15,043 nucleotides of DNA from the NCBI GenBank assembly GCA_049589355.1, contig JBAWAP010000218.1:1-15043 (forward strand). The letters are read 5' to 3'. This DNA comes from JBAWAP01 sp049589355 (lineage in GTDB: Bacteria; Chloroflexota; Anaerolineae; VGOG01). Positions within the stretch are counted from its first letter, which is position 1. Every line of letters starts with the position of its first letter. Below are positions 6,148 to 11,984 of the stretch, one piece after another. A program made the position numbers and the translations under genes. The notes under the pieces were generated by a model. The model saw only the letters and a program-made list of their open reading frames with translations, had not been told where the DNA came from and did not search any database.

Positions 6148-6435
6148 CTACACTTCACACACCTCCTGCACCTCGAACTTGGTGATGAGCCTGCCGCAGC
6201 ATTCGACCACGTTGCCGCGATTGATGGCGTAGAACACTTCTTTGCCCTCCTTGCGCGTGGTCACCAGGCCGAACTGCTTGAGGATGCCTAGGTGGTGGGA
6301 GATGGTCGGCTGGGACATGGTAAAGGCGTCCACGATGTCGCTGACGCGCATTTCCCCATCCAACAGCATCTCCAGAATCTGCTGCCGGGTATCGTCAGCC
6401 AGGGCTTTGCAGAACTCTACACAATCAATGGTCAC
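6148..6435 (-). CDS. arsR: ArsR/SmtB-family arsenic-responsive repressor
   Basis: This 95-residue dimeric winged-helix repressor would release DNA when it binds a trivalent arsenical. The family core is clear: ALADDTRQQILEMLL, the recognition helix MSQPTISHHLGILKQFGLV (about residues 40-58) and the wing TTRKEGKEVFYAI. The classical ELCVCDL metal site is absent (EMRVSDIV stands in its place). Cys instead lie at 5 and 9 near the N-terminus and at 79, 80 and 93 near the C-terminus (VECCGRL, EVCEV). A C-terminal Cys triad is known from other ArsR proteins, so the inducer site is probably there. The start is GTG 6435, with GGGAG 6 bases upstream. It is the first gene of the operon, preceded by its promoter and operator and followed by arsM. 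The stop is TAG. Confidence 0.93.
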   Translation of the reverse strand: MTIDCVEFCKALADDTRQQILEMLLDGEMRVSDIVDAFTMSQPTISHHLGILKQFGLVTTRKEGKEVFYAINRGNVVECCGRLITKFEVQEVCEV

Positions 6436-6452
6436 AGCTCACTCCCAAATCC

Positions 6453-6476
6453 ATAGACGTTTTTCAATACGTCTAT
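6453..6476. promoter_or_regulatory. ArsR operator
   Basis: A perfect inverted repeat ATAGACGT-N8-ACGTCTAT lies directly downstream of the arsR -10 box and covers the expected transcription start. Size and placement are those of ArsR/SmtB operators, so the repressor very likely autoregulates arsR-arsM from here. Confidence 0.85.
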
Positions 6477-6505
6477 ATTATACCAAACTTCTCCAAGTTT
6501 GTCAA
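6477..6505 (-). promoter_or_regulatory. sigma-70 promoter of arsR-arsM
   Basis: On the minus strand a perfect -35 (TTGACA, 6505-6500) and a perfect -10 (TATAAT, 6482-6477) are exactly 17 bases apart. The spacer itself is a 7-bp inverted repeat, CAAACTT-N4-AAGTTTG (6484-6501), which may be a second protein-binding site. Confidence 0.9.
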
Positions 6506-6533
6506 GTACCTGAACCTTCAAATCTTCGGCTTC

Positions 6534-7070
6534 TTACAGTGGGGCCTTTCTCTTGTCAGCTTCTCCCTCCACTTCTTCCAGTGGGGTGATTCGCCGGATC
6601 TTATCCAGGCTCTCCACTCGATCAATGTAGAGGGTGCCGTCGAGGTGGTCTACCTCGTGCTGAAAGACGCGGGCCAAGAACCCCTCCGCCTTGATCCGCA
6701 CCTTCCTGCCCCGACGATCCTGGGCCTTGACGGTAACCGAAGTGGCCCGTTTCACTTCTCCCGCGTAGCCGGGTAAACAGAGACACCCTTCGTCGCCCTC
6801 CTCCTCTCCGTCGGCCCTGACGATCTGCGGATTGCAGAGAGCGAAGAGCTTGCCGCTCTGAGGATCCTCCTCGTCCTCAGGCAATTGGATGACAATGACT
6901 CGTTCCAGTACACCTACCTGGGGCGCAGCCAAGCCTGCTCCGTTGGCGGCCTGCATGGTTTCCACCATATCATCTATCAAGACCTGCAAAGCCTCCCCAA
7001 AGTGCTTCACCTTCTTCGATTTCTGCCGCAATATCGGATCGTTGGCCAGAGTTATGCGACGAACTGCCAT
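6534..7070 (-). CDS. def: peptide deformylase
   Basis: This 178-residue metalloenzyme removes the formyl group from the N-terminal Met of new proteins. All three family motifs are present: GAGLAAPQVG (residues 44-53), EGCLCLPG (94-101, metal ligand Cys 96) and the HEVDH zinc/iron site (138-142, Glu 139 catalytic). The Cys two residues after the metal Cys (usually Ser in EGCLS) is a mild variation. ATG 7070 has GAAGGAG 6 bases upstream and gives the usual N-terminus AVRRITLANDPILR; the open frame to 7115 is an extension without support. The gene stands alone, with the arsR promoter starting 29 bases beyond its TAA stop. A weak TTAAGC/AATAAT pair at about 7110-7140 could be its promoter, but I do not rate it. 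Confidence 0.95.
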   Translation of the reverse strand: MAVRRITLANDPILRQKSKKVKHFGEALQVLIDDMVETMQAANGAGLAAPQVGVLERVIVIQLPEDEEDPQSGKLFALCNPQIVRADGEEEGDEGCLCLPGYAGEVKRATSVTVKAQDRRGRKVRIKAEGFLARVFQHEVDHLDGTLYIDRVESLDKIRRITPLEEVEGEADKRKAPL

Positions 7071-7215
7071 ACAATCTCCTTCAAACAGCATTTCCAACAC
7101 GGGTAAGCCTATCACATTATTAATTACTGCCTTCTTGCGCTTAATCGTTGACCATTTGGAATGTCCAGATTGATGCGCGAAACGTAGTCCGCGACGGGTC
7201 CGTCAGTCACACTCG

Positions 7216-7854
7216 TCACATTTCACGGCTTCGTGAGGCCCGGAAGCGCTGGCTCAAGAGCTCGATCACCATGGGTAAAAGCGAGATGAAAATAATGGCC
7301 ACGATGACTAGGCTGAAGTTACGTTTGACAACGGGAATGGTGCCAAAGTAGTAGCCTCCGAAAGTAAAAAGAGCAATCCAGGCCAATCCACCTATGACGT
7401 TATAACTGATAAAATGCCAATAGGTCATCCTCCCAATACCGGCCACAAAGGGCGCAAATGTACGGATGATGGGGATAAACCTGGCTAGAATAATAGTCTT
7501 TCCCCCGTGCTTTTCGTAGAAGCGATGGGTGCGGTCCAGGTATTCTCTGTTCAGGAAGCGCACCTTCGAGCCCGCAAAGTGTCCTATCCAGTAGTTCACC
7601 GTATCTCCTCCAATGGCTGCGGCGGCGAGAAGAACGAATAGTAATCCGACGTTCAGTGACCCGAGGGCCGCGAAGGTGCCTGCGGCGAAAAGCAAGGAAT
7701 CCCCAGGAAGGATGGGAGTCACCACCAGGCCCGTTTCGCAGAAGATGACGAGAAACAGGAGCAGATAGGTCCAAACCCCGTAAGTCTGGATGATCACATT
7801 CAGGTGTTTGTCGAGATGTAGAAAGAGCTCGATCAGGTCTCTGATCAGTTCCAC
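7216..7854 (-). CDS. DedA-family membrane protein
   Basis: This 212-residue integral membrane protein belongs to the DedA/SNARE-associated (VTT) family. Some members translocate undecaprenyl phosphate or phospholipids across the inner membrane, and others affect envelope stress and proton-motive force. Family motifs are present: FCETGLVVTPILPGDSLLFAAG with its acidic residues, GDTVNYWIG, and FYEKHGGKTIILARFIPIIRTFAPFVAG with the conserved Arg pair. Four to five hydrophobic segments are visible, ending in a basic tail. The start is GTG 7854, because AAAGGAGG lies 8 bases upstream and the longer frame to 7959 includes the promoter. The exact substrate cannot be told from sequence. It has its own promoter at 7942-7969, so it is probably not co-transcribed with the lipoprotein upstream. 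The stop is TGA. Confidence 0.92.
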   Translation of the reverse strand: MELIRDLIELFLHLDKHLNVIIQTYGVWTYLLLFLVIFCETGLVVTPILPGDSLLFAAGTFAALGSLNVGLLFVLLAAAAIGGDTVNYWIGHFAGSKVRFLNREYLDRTHRFYEKHGGKTIILARFIPIIRTFAPFVAGIGRMTYWHFISYNVIGGLAWIALFTFGGYYFGTIPVVKRNFSLVIVAIIFISLLPMVIELLSQRFRASRSREM

Positions 7855-7941
7855 GATTTGTTCCTCCTTTATTTGTTGGAACAGGCAGTCGCCCGCCAGC
7901 GACCCCAGCGCTGCCCCCAGGAAATGGGTAAAGGTGTAGAT

Positions 7942-7969
7942 GTTATATTCATCACGCACGGGATGTCAA
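7942..7969 (-). promoter_or_regulatory. sigma-70 promoter of the DedA gene
   Basis: On the minus strand a perfect TTGACA (7969-7964) and TATAAC (7947-7942, five of six) are separated by 16 bases. This gives a leader of about 80 bases before GTG 7854 and rules out the longer upstream reading of the gene. Confidence 0.75.
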
Positions 7970-8008
7970 AGGCGAATTGAGGAGAGAAGCCATTCAACGG
8001 ATTGCAAA

Positions 8009-8025
8009 GGGAGGTTAGCTCTCCC
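8009..8025 (-). other. weak hairpin after the lipoprotein gene
   Basis: GGGAG (8009-8013) and CTCCC (8021-8025) form a 5-bp stem with a 7-nt loop; on the minus strand TTTG follows. It is the only terminator-like structure in the 257-base gap 7855-8111 between the lipoprotein and DedA genes. The rest of that gap, apart from the DedA promoter, shows nothing I recognise. Confidence 0.3.
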
Positions 8026-8111
8026 AAGCAGGTGCTCTTCAGCTTCTCAGGTGCGAAACACAGCAAGATGGCCGGCAGGATGATGGGGTGCAGGCTGTTC
8101 CACTGACCGCC

Positions 8112-8771
8112 TCACGGTGTGAGCAAGAGAGTGACAGTACCGACAACCCTGATGAAGTCCTCGGCAATGAAAATCACCCGCACATTCAACTGCAGGAATA
8201 CTTTATCCTTGAGCTTGCCCTCCCAGACGATGGAGTCCCCGAACTTGCGATAGGGATACCCCTCGACGCCACTCAGCTCGATCCCCTCTTCCTGCTTGCT
8301 CAAGTACTTGACAAGAGTGCCTGGGATGTAGCCGTCCTTCTCCACCCGATAGGTCACGGGAGCATTGGAGTATTTCACGGGAACTTCCGCCGGGATCGAG
8401 GCCGCCTCAGGCGTAGGGTCCCGCACGGTCACCTTGGCTGTCCCACCCAGGTAGAGGGTCTCTTCGGTGAACCAGAGCACCCGCAGCGTCAGGTCCAGGT
8501 CAACATTCTCCAAGGAGTTGCCTTTCCAATCGAGGGAATCACCTTTCTGCTTGAAGGCGGTCTGGTCATCAATGAGGACCTCGGCCCCCTTGTCGGACAG
8601 GCCAACGTAGTGAACCCCTGTACCTGGCAGATCGGAACCCTTTTCGATGCCGGCCTCGAAAGGGGCAGCATAAAGCAGCTCCAAAGGGCCGCCCCCGGGC
8701 TTACGCTGACAGGTGGGCAGGAAAGACAGTAACAACCCCAAAACGACAAGAATCATTGCTTTCTTCTTCAT
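8112..8771 (-). CDS. two-domain repeat lipoprotein of unknown function
   Basis: This 219-residue exported protein is not one I recognise. MKKKAMILVVLGLLLSFLPTC is a typical lipoprotein signal (basic start, hydrophobic core), with a non-standard lipobox LPTC and Cys 21 as the likely lipidation site. The mature part is an internal duplication: residues 36-116 align with 137-217 at a constant offset of 101. They share PGT-x-V-x-Y, K-x2-GDS-x2-W-x-G, L-x-V-x-L-x-L-x-V-RV and a final GT-x-x-V, so two similar beta-rich domains are likely. ATG 8771 follows GGAGG closely; the frame to 8855 overlaps the upstream gene and lacks support. It lies 19 bases after the alpha/beta hydrolase stop, so both are probably one unit acting at the cell envelope. 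The stop is TGA. Confidence 0.8.
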   Translation of the reverse strand: MKKKAMILVVLGLLLSFLPTCQRKPGGGPLELLYAAPFEAGIEKGSDLPGTGVHYVGLSDKGAEVLIDDQTAFKQKGDSLDWKGNSLENVDLDLTLRVLWFTEETLYLGGTAKVTVRDPTPEAASIPAEVPVKYSNAPVTYRVEKDGYIPGTLVKYLSKQEEGIELSGVEGYPYRKFGDSIVWEGKLKDKVFLQLNVRVIFIAEDFIRVVGTVTLLLTP

Positions 8772-8790
8772 TTCGTCCTCCTCTCTTGAT

Positions 8791-9681
8791 CTACTGATGC
8801 TCAGCCTGGCACAGCCACTTATTGAAGAAGGCCAACAGCCTGGCCCTGTATTCATCGGGACGTTGTTTATCTACCATGCGGTGACCGGCTTCGGGCACGA
8901 CCCAGAGCTCCTTGGGCTCACCGGCTTTAGCGTAGAGTTCCTGTACCTCGGCCAATGAGATATAGGGATCCAACCCTCCGTGGACGATGAGGAGAGCCCG
9001 GGGAGCGATTTTGTCCACCCAGCGGACAGGATCAGCTTTGGGCAGCCAGGAACCAAGGCGGAGGCTGGCTGAACCAATCATCAGGGGGCTCGCCCAGGCG
9101 GCAACCCAGCCGGGCAAGCCTCGCTCCCTGGCCCCGCTTGCGATTGCGTTCCCCAGTCGGGCAAAGGCCCCATCACTGACCACGGCGCGGATGGCCTCGC
9201 TCTGTGGGGCCGTGCTGATAGCCACCGCTCCGCCCATCGAAAAGCCCAGCACTCCCACGCGGTCTATGCCCCGGCTTCTTAGATAATCTATAGCTCCCAG
9301 CAGATCCAGCCGCTCGTGGTAGCCCATCGAAACACGCTGGCCTTCGCTGCGGCCATGGCCACGAAAGTCGAACATGAGCACGTTGTATTTGCCATCGTGA
9401 AGGGCGGGTGCGTACTCAATATCAGGGTCCATGCTTCCGATGTGGCCATGACAGAAAACAATGGTCCCCCGTGGCTTCTCGGCGGGGATGAACCAACCGC
9501 GCAGGGTCAGGCCATCGCGGCTTCGGAAAGCTACCTCCTCATAGCTCAAGCCATAGTCAGCCGGGTCAGTTCGCACGTCGGGTGTGCGGCGTTTGACGAT
9601 CTGTTGGGATCCATACCAGCCAACAGACCCAGCTATCAAGATCACCACTACCAAGGCTGCGATCAGCAATTCTATGAGCAT
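8791..9681 (-). CDS. membrane-anchored alpha/beta hydrolase
   Basis: This 296-residue serine hydrolase belongs to the alpha/beta fold (S33 aminopeptidase/lysophospholipase-like group). An N-terminal hydrophobic helix (residues 2-23) is an uncleaved anchor or signal. It is followed by GLTLRGWFIPAE, the oxyanion-region HGHIGSM (78-84), DFRGHGRSEG (105-114), the nucleophile elbow GFSMGG with Ser 148, the acid Asp in HGGLDPYI and the catalytic His in EAGHRM near the C-terminus. The triad is complete, so the enzyme should be active; the substrate (an ester, thioester or peptide) cannot be inferred. The start ATG 9681 has GAGGA about 11 bases upstream, which is a little far. It precedes the duplicated lipoprotein by 19 bases. 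The stop is TAG. Confidence 0.88.
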   Translation of the reverse strand: MLIELLIAALVVVILIAGSVGWYGSQQIVKRRTPDVRTDPADYGLSYEEVAFRSRDGLTLRGWFIPAEKPRGTIVFCHGHIGSMDPDIEYAPALHDGKYNVLMFDFRGHGRSEGQRVSMGYHERLDLLGAIDYLRSRGIDRVGVLGFSMGGAVAISTAPQSEAIRAVVSDGAFARLGNAIASGARERGLPGWVAAWASPLMIGSASLRLGSWLPKADPVRWVDKIAPRALLIVHGGLDPYISLAEVQELYAKAGEPKELWVVPEAGHRMVDKQRPDEYRARLLAFFNKWLCQAEHQ

Positions 9682-9700
9682 GTCATACTCTATCCTCTTT

Positions 9701-9787
9701 TGTCATTGCGAGGAACGAAGCGACGAAGCAATCTCCAGCCTGCGGCGGAGGGGATTGCTTCACTCCCTACGGTCGCTCGCAATGACA
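9701..9787. repeat. 87-bp palindromic repeat with perfect 12-bp terminal inverted repeats
   Basis: The ends TGTCATTGCGAG (9701-9712) and CTCGCAATGACA (9776-9787) are perfect inverted repeats. Inside, GAAGCAATC and GATTGCTTC continue the pairing. On the plus strand it reads CHCEERSDEAISS / LRSLAMT, a pattern I recall from a widespread bacterial dispersed repeat often wrongly annotated as protein. It is probably a non-autonomous element; no transposase is present. Confidence 0.85.
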
Positions 9788-9870
9788 CAGCAGCAACACC
9801 CAAGAGGGAGACCACCCAAGACGGCACTTCTCTAGTAGGCGTTCAGGCGGTGGTAAGCGGAGAACCGCTG

Positions 9871-9968
9871 AGGTGCCTGGCACTCGCCAATGTCGCCTGG
9901 AGCGAGCCGCTCACACGCTTTCCAAACCTAGCTGCCTTTGGGGTTTCAGCAAAAAGTGCCGGGCACCT
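9871..9968. repeat. 98-bp inverted repeat with 14-bp arms
   Basis: AGGTGCCTGGCACT (9871-9884) and AGTGCCGGGCACCT (9955-9968) pair with one mismatch across a 70-base interior. Each arm is itself nearly palindromic (GTGCC-GGCAC). The core resembles another short dispersed repeat I recall from bacterial genomes. Confidence 0.65.
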
Positions 9969-9992
9969 GAGGGCACCTCATATCCGCTATCC

Positions 9993-10943
9993 TCAAGCCA
10001 GGCCCTCTTCCGCTTTGTAACGAGCGATTTCTCCCCGGATGGCGTCGCGCTCACCGATGGCCTCCTGGGCTGGACCGACCAGCTTTTCCTCCCAACTGCC
10101 CATCAGTTCGGCCAATCTTCCCAGGAAAGCCTCCAGGGGGTCTAAGAGTTTGGTCACGATGGGGTCTATCAAACCGCCCTTGAGGCCCTTGCCCTCCTCT
10201 TCGGAGAACCAATCGCGGCGCAGGGGTTCCAGCAGTTTGGTGTTGATGCCCTCTACGGTCTCAGGAATGCTGGTCACGAGGTCACCGATGCGGTCGAGGA
10301 TGGCCCTGATCCTGTCACCATAGCCGAAGGGCAGCAAATCCAGCATAAAGTCGAAGAAGCTGCCCAGGGCCTCGGTGACGGGTTGCGCCTTTTCCAGCAC
10401 CCGTTCTATGGCATCCTCCAGGGCCTGCAATCTGTCGGCCAGGGCTGAGACCACCCCTTCCGTCCACTCGATGCCGGCCCGAATGGTTGGGAAGGCTCCC
10501 TCGAAGTCCAGGAGAAGTCCTTCGACGGTATCCAGGCCAGCTTTGATGGCCAGGCTCCCGCCCTCCACCCCCTTGAGCAGCAAACCCACAGCCGCCATGC
10601 CGGTGCTCACGATGGCGTCCAGCTCGATCTTTTCCAGGCTCTCGTAAAGCGCCAGCAGTCCCTTCAGCTTGAGGGCTTCCGCAGCTCCTTCTAACTGGGC
10701 CACCTCCCAGACCACCAAGCCTCCGCCAGCGCCCACAGCCAGGCCGGCTACTCCCCCGGCCAGAGCTCCCCGCAGGAAACGCCGCCGCGTCATCCTCTCT
10801 GCGGCAAGCATCTCCCCGTCGGCCTCTACCTGCTCTGTGAGCTCGTCGAGCCTTAAGAGGGTCTGATGATCAAGGGTCTGTAAACGCTGGCTGATGCGCT
10901 CGATCACTTGCCCGCGCGTGCCTTCGCTGAATTCAGTTTCCAT
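9993..10943 (-). CDS. helical protein with an embedded twin-arginine-like motif
   Basis: I do not recognise this 316-residue protein. Residues 10-50 form a charged, probably coiled-coil helix (VIERISQRLQTLDHQTLLRLDELTEQ). A twin-arginine-type motif T-R-R-R-F-L-R follows at 52-58, then a Gly/Ala-rich hydrophobic segment (59-79) that could be a Tat signal core or a membrane anchor. The rest (80-316) is predicted helical by eye, rich in Leu, Glu and Gly, with no Cys and no known catalytic motif. ATG 10943 is chosen because a promoter begins 31 bases upstream and GGGAG lies 10 bases before it. A start at Met 51 would give a normal Tat signal but has GAGAGG directly abutting the ATG, which is a poor ribosome site. 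It is divergent from the plus-strand secreted gene. The stop is TGA. Confidence 0.75.
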   Translation of the reverse strand: METEFSEGTRGQVIERISQRLQTLDHQTLLRLDELTEQVEADGEMLAAERMTRRRFLRGALAGGVAGLAVGAGGGLVVWEVAQLEGAAEALKLKGLLALYESLEKIELDAIVSTGMAAVGLLLKGVEGGSLAIKAGLDTVEGLLLDFEGAFPTIRAGIEWTEGVVSALADRLQALEDAIERVLEKAQPVTEALGSFFDFMLDLLPFGYGDRIRAILDRIGDLVTSIPETVEGINTKLLEPLRRDWFSEEEGKGLKGGLIDPIVTKLLDPLEAFLGRLAELMGSWEEKLVGPAQEAIGERDAIRGEIARYKAEEGLA

Positions 10944-10973
10944 AGTCTCTCGCTCCCGGTGAGTTGTGTGCAT

Positions 10974-11002
10974 ATTATATAGTATAATCGTCACTGACGC
11001 AA
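10974..11002 (-). promoter_or_regulatory. promoter of the Tat-motif protein gene
   Basis: On the minus strand a perfect -10 (TATAAT, 10979-10974) lies 17 bases from TTGCGT (11002-10997, three of six matching -35). Transcription would start about 25 bases before ATG 10943, which excludes the longer open frame that reaches 11108. Confidence 0.55.
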
Positions 11003-11046
11003 AGAGTAATGCAGCGCTGTTAGTTTGTCGAAGTATTCGTTCCTCT

Positions 11047-11061
11047 CTCCATCCGATGGAG
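11047..11061. promoter_or_regulatory. palindrome between the divergent promoters, possible operator
   Basis: CTCCATC-C-GATGGAG is a perfect 7-bp inverted repeat around one base. It is placed about midway between the leftward promoter (10974-11002) and the rightward promoter (11119-11147). A shared regulator site is a guess from position only. Confidence 0.35.
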
Positions 11062-11118
11062 CATCGTTCTGCCTCGTGCAAGAACGCATCCGCAAGGCTA
11101 ACGTGCATACTGGTGTTA

Positions 11119-11147
11119 TTGCCAAAGAAGCCGAAATCTGCTATACT
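11119..11147 (+). promoter_or_regulatory. promoter of the TGA-interrupted secreted protein gene
   Basis: TTGCCA (11119-11124, five of six) and TATACT (11142-11147, five of six) are 17 bases apart, and TG one base before the -10 makes it extended. It sits 35 bases before the TTG start at 11182 and supports that start. Confidence 0.75.
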
Positions 11148-11181
11148 ATGCTCAACAGCAATAGCAAGGAGGGCCTGTCCG

Positions 11182-11982
11182 TTGATTCATAGAACTTTCA
11201 CCGCGATCCTTACCAGCGCCGTACTTTGTGGCCTCATCGCCTTAGCACCCCTGGGCTATGTGCTCACGACCGCGGCCAGCTCGTCATTACCCTGTGTGCT
11301 GTTGGTGGATGATGACCAAGACAGTCCTGACATACGCACCTACTATACCTCGGCCCTGGATGAACTGCGTGCAACTTACGATGTCTGGGACCTGGCTGGT
11401 CAGGGCTCGCCATCCGCGAGCGACCTGATGGGCTACCAGATGGTCATCTGGTTCACCGGCTATCCCCGCAGCGACACCTTCACCTCGGCCAACGAAGCGG
11501 CAGTGGCGACCTACCTCGACGCAGAGGGCCGGTTCTGCCTCGTAAGCGAGGATTACCTCTACGACAGGGGGCTGACCTCGTTCGGCCTGAGCCGCCTGCG
11601 CATTGGCAGTTACACCAGCGACGTGAACCGGACGGACCCGGTGGGTAACGGTGGCCACGCCATCGGCGGTGGACTGGGCCCCTACAACCTGACCGCGCCC
11701 GACGGCTGGCCGGGTGATCTCTATACCGACAATGTGAACCACGGGGGTGGGTGAGGGGTTTCCTCGCCGTTCCGTTGGAATGGCACGGGCCAGAACAACT
11801 CCACCAGCTATAGTTGTGCCGCCTATAAGACAGTCTTCCTCGGCTGGCCCTTGGAGGGATTGGCAAACCTGGCAGACCGCGCAGAGGTGATGGGAGCTAT
11901 TATCAACTGGTTTGGGGGATGTGAGGTCCCACCCACTTTCGAGATTTACTTACCGCTTATCTTGAAGCAGAAGGGAGGCTAA
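11182..11982 (+). pseudogene. secreted protein gene interrupted by one in-frame TGA
   Basis: The frame opens at TTG 11182 (AGGAGG 9 bases upstream, promoter at 11119-11147) and encodes a signal peptide (HRTFTAILTSAVLCGLIALAP). A Rossmann-like domain follows, starting VLLVDDDQDSPDIRTYYTSAL and continuing YQMVIWFTGYP, a type seen in extracellular proteins and peptidases. After 190 codons a TGA (11752-11754) ends it. The same frame then continues without any shift for 75 more codons (GVSSPFRWNGTGQNN, YKTVFLGWPLEGL, CEVPPTFEIYLPLILKQ) to TAA 11980-11982. The downstream part is protein-like and ends in a YLPLILK tail, so it once belonged, or still belongs, to the same protein. The codon was possibly GGA in a Gly run (HGGG-x-GVSS). 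It may be a recent nonsense mutation, a sequencing error or read-through. The intact first part is 190 residues. Confidence 0.8.
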
Positions 11983-11984
11983 CA

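Larger units (their letters stand above)
9682..9992. other. repeat-rich intergenic region
   Basis: These 311 bases hold no supported gene. They contain two unrelated inverted-repeat elements (9701-9787 and 9871-9968), with 8-bp direct copies of GGGCACCT at 9961-9968 and 9971-9978. No good promoter for the hydrolase gene is visible; the first element ends only about 20 bases from that gene's start and would lie in its leader. Confidence 0.6.

Noticed and set aside
9316..10020. 234-codon plus-strand open frame and an 83-codon one translating as CHCEERSDEAISS
   Set aside because: They are created by reading antisense to the hydrolase and through a palindromic dispersed repeat; this translation is a familiar annotation artefact.
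10966..11181. Longer N-terminus for the secreted protein starting at 10966
   Set aside because: It would include the promoter and a divergent promoter, lacks a ribosome site, and would bury the signal peptide 72 residues inside the protein.
11752..11754. Selenocysteine insertion at the TGA
   Set aside because: The context is a Gly run with no redox motif, and I see no convincing SECIS-like hairpin directly downstream.
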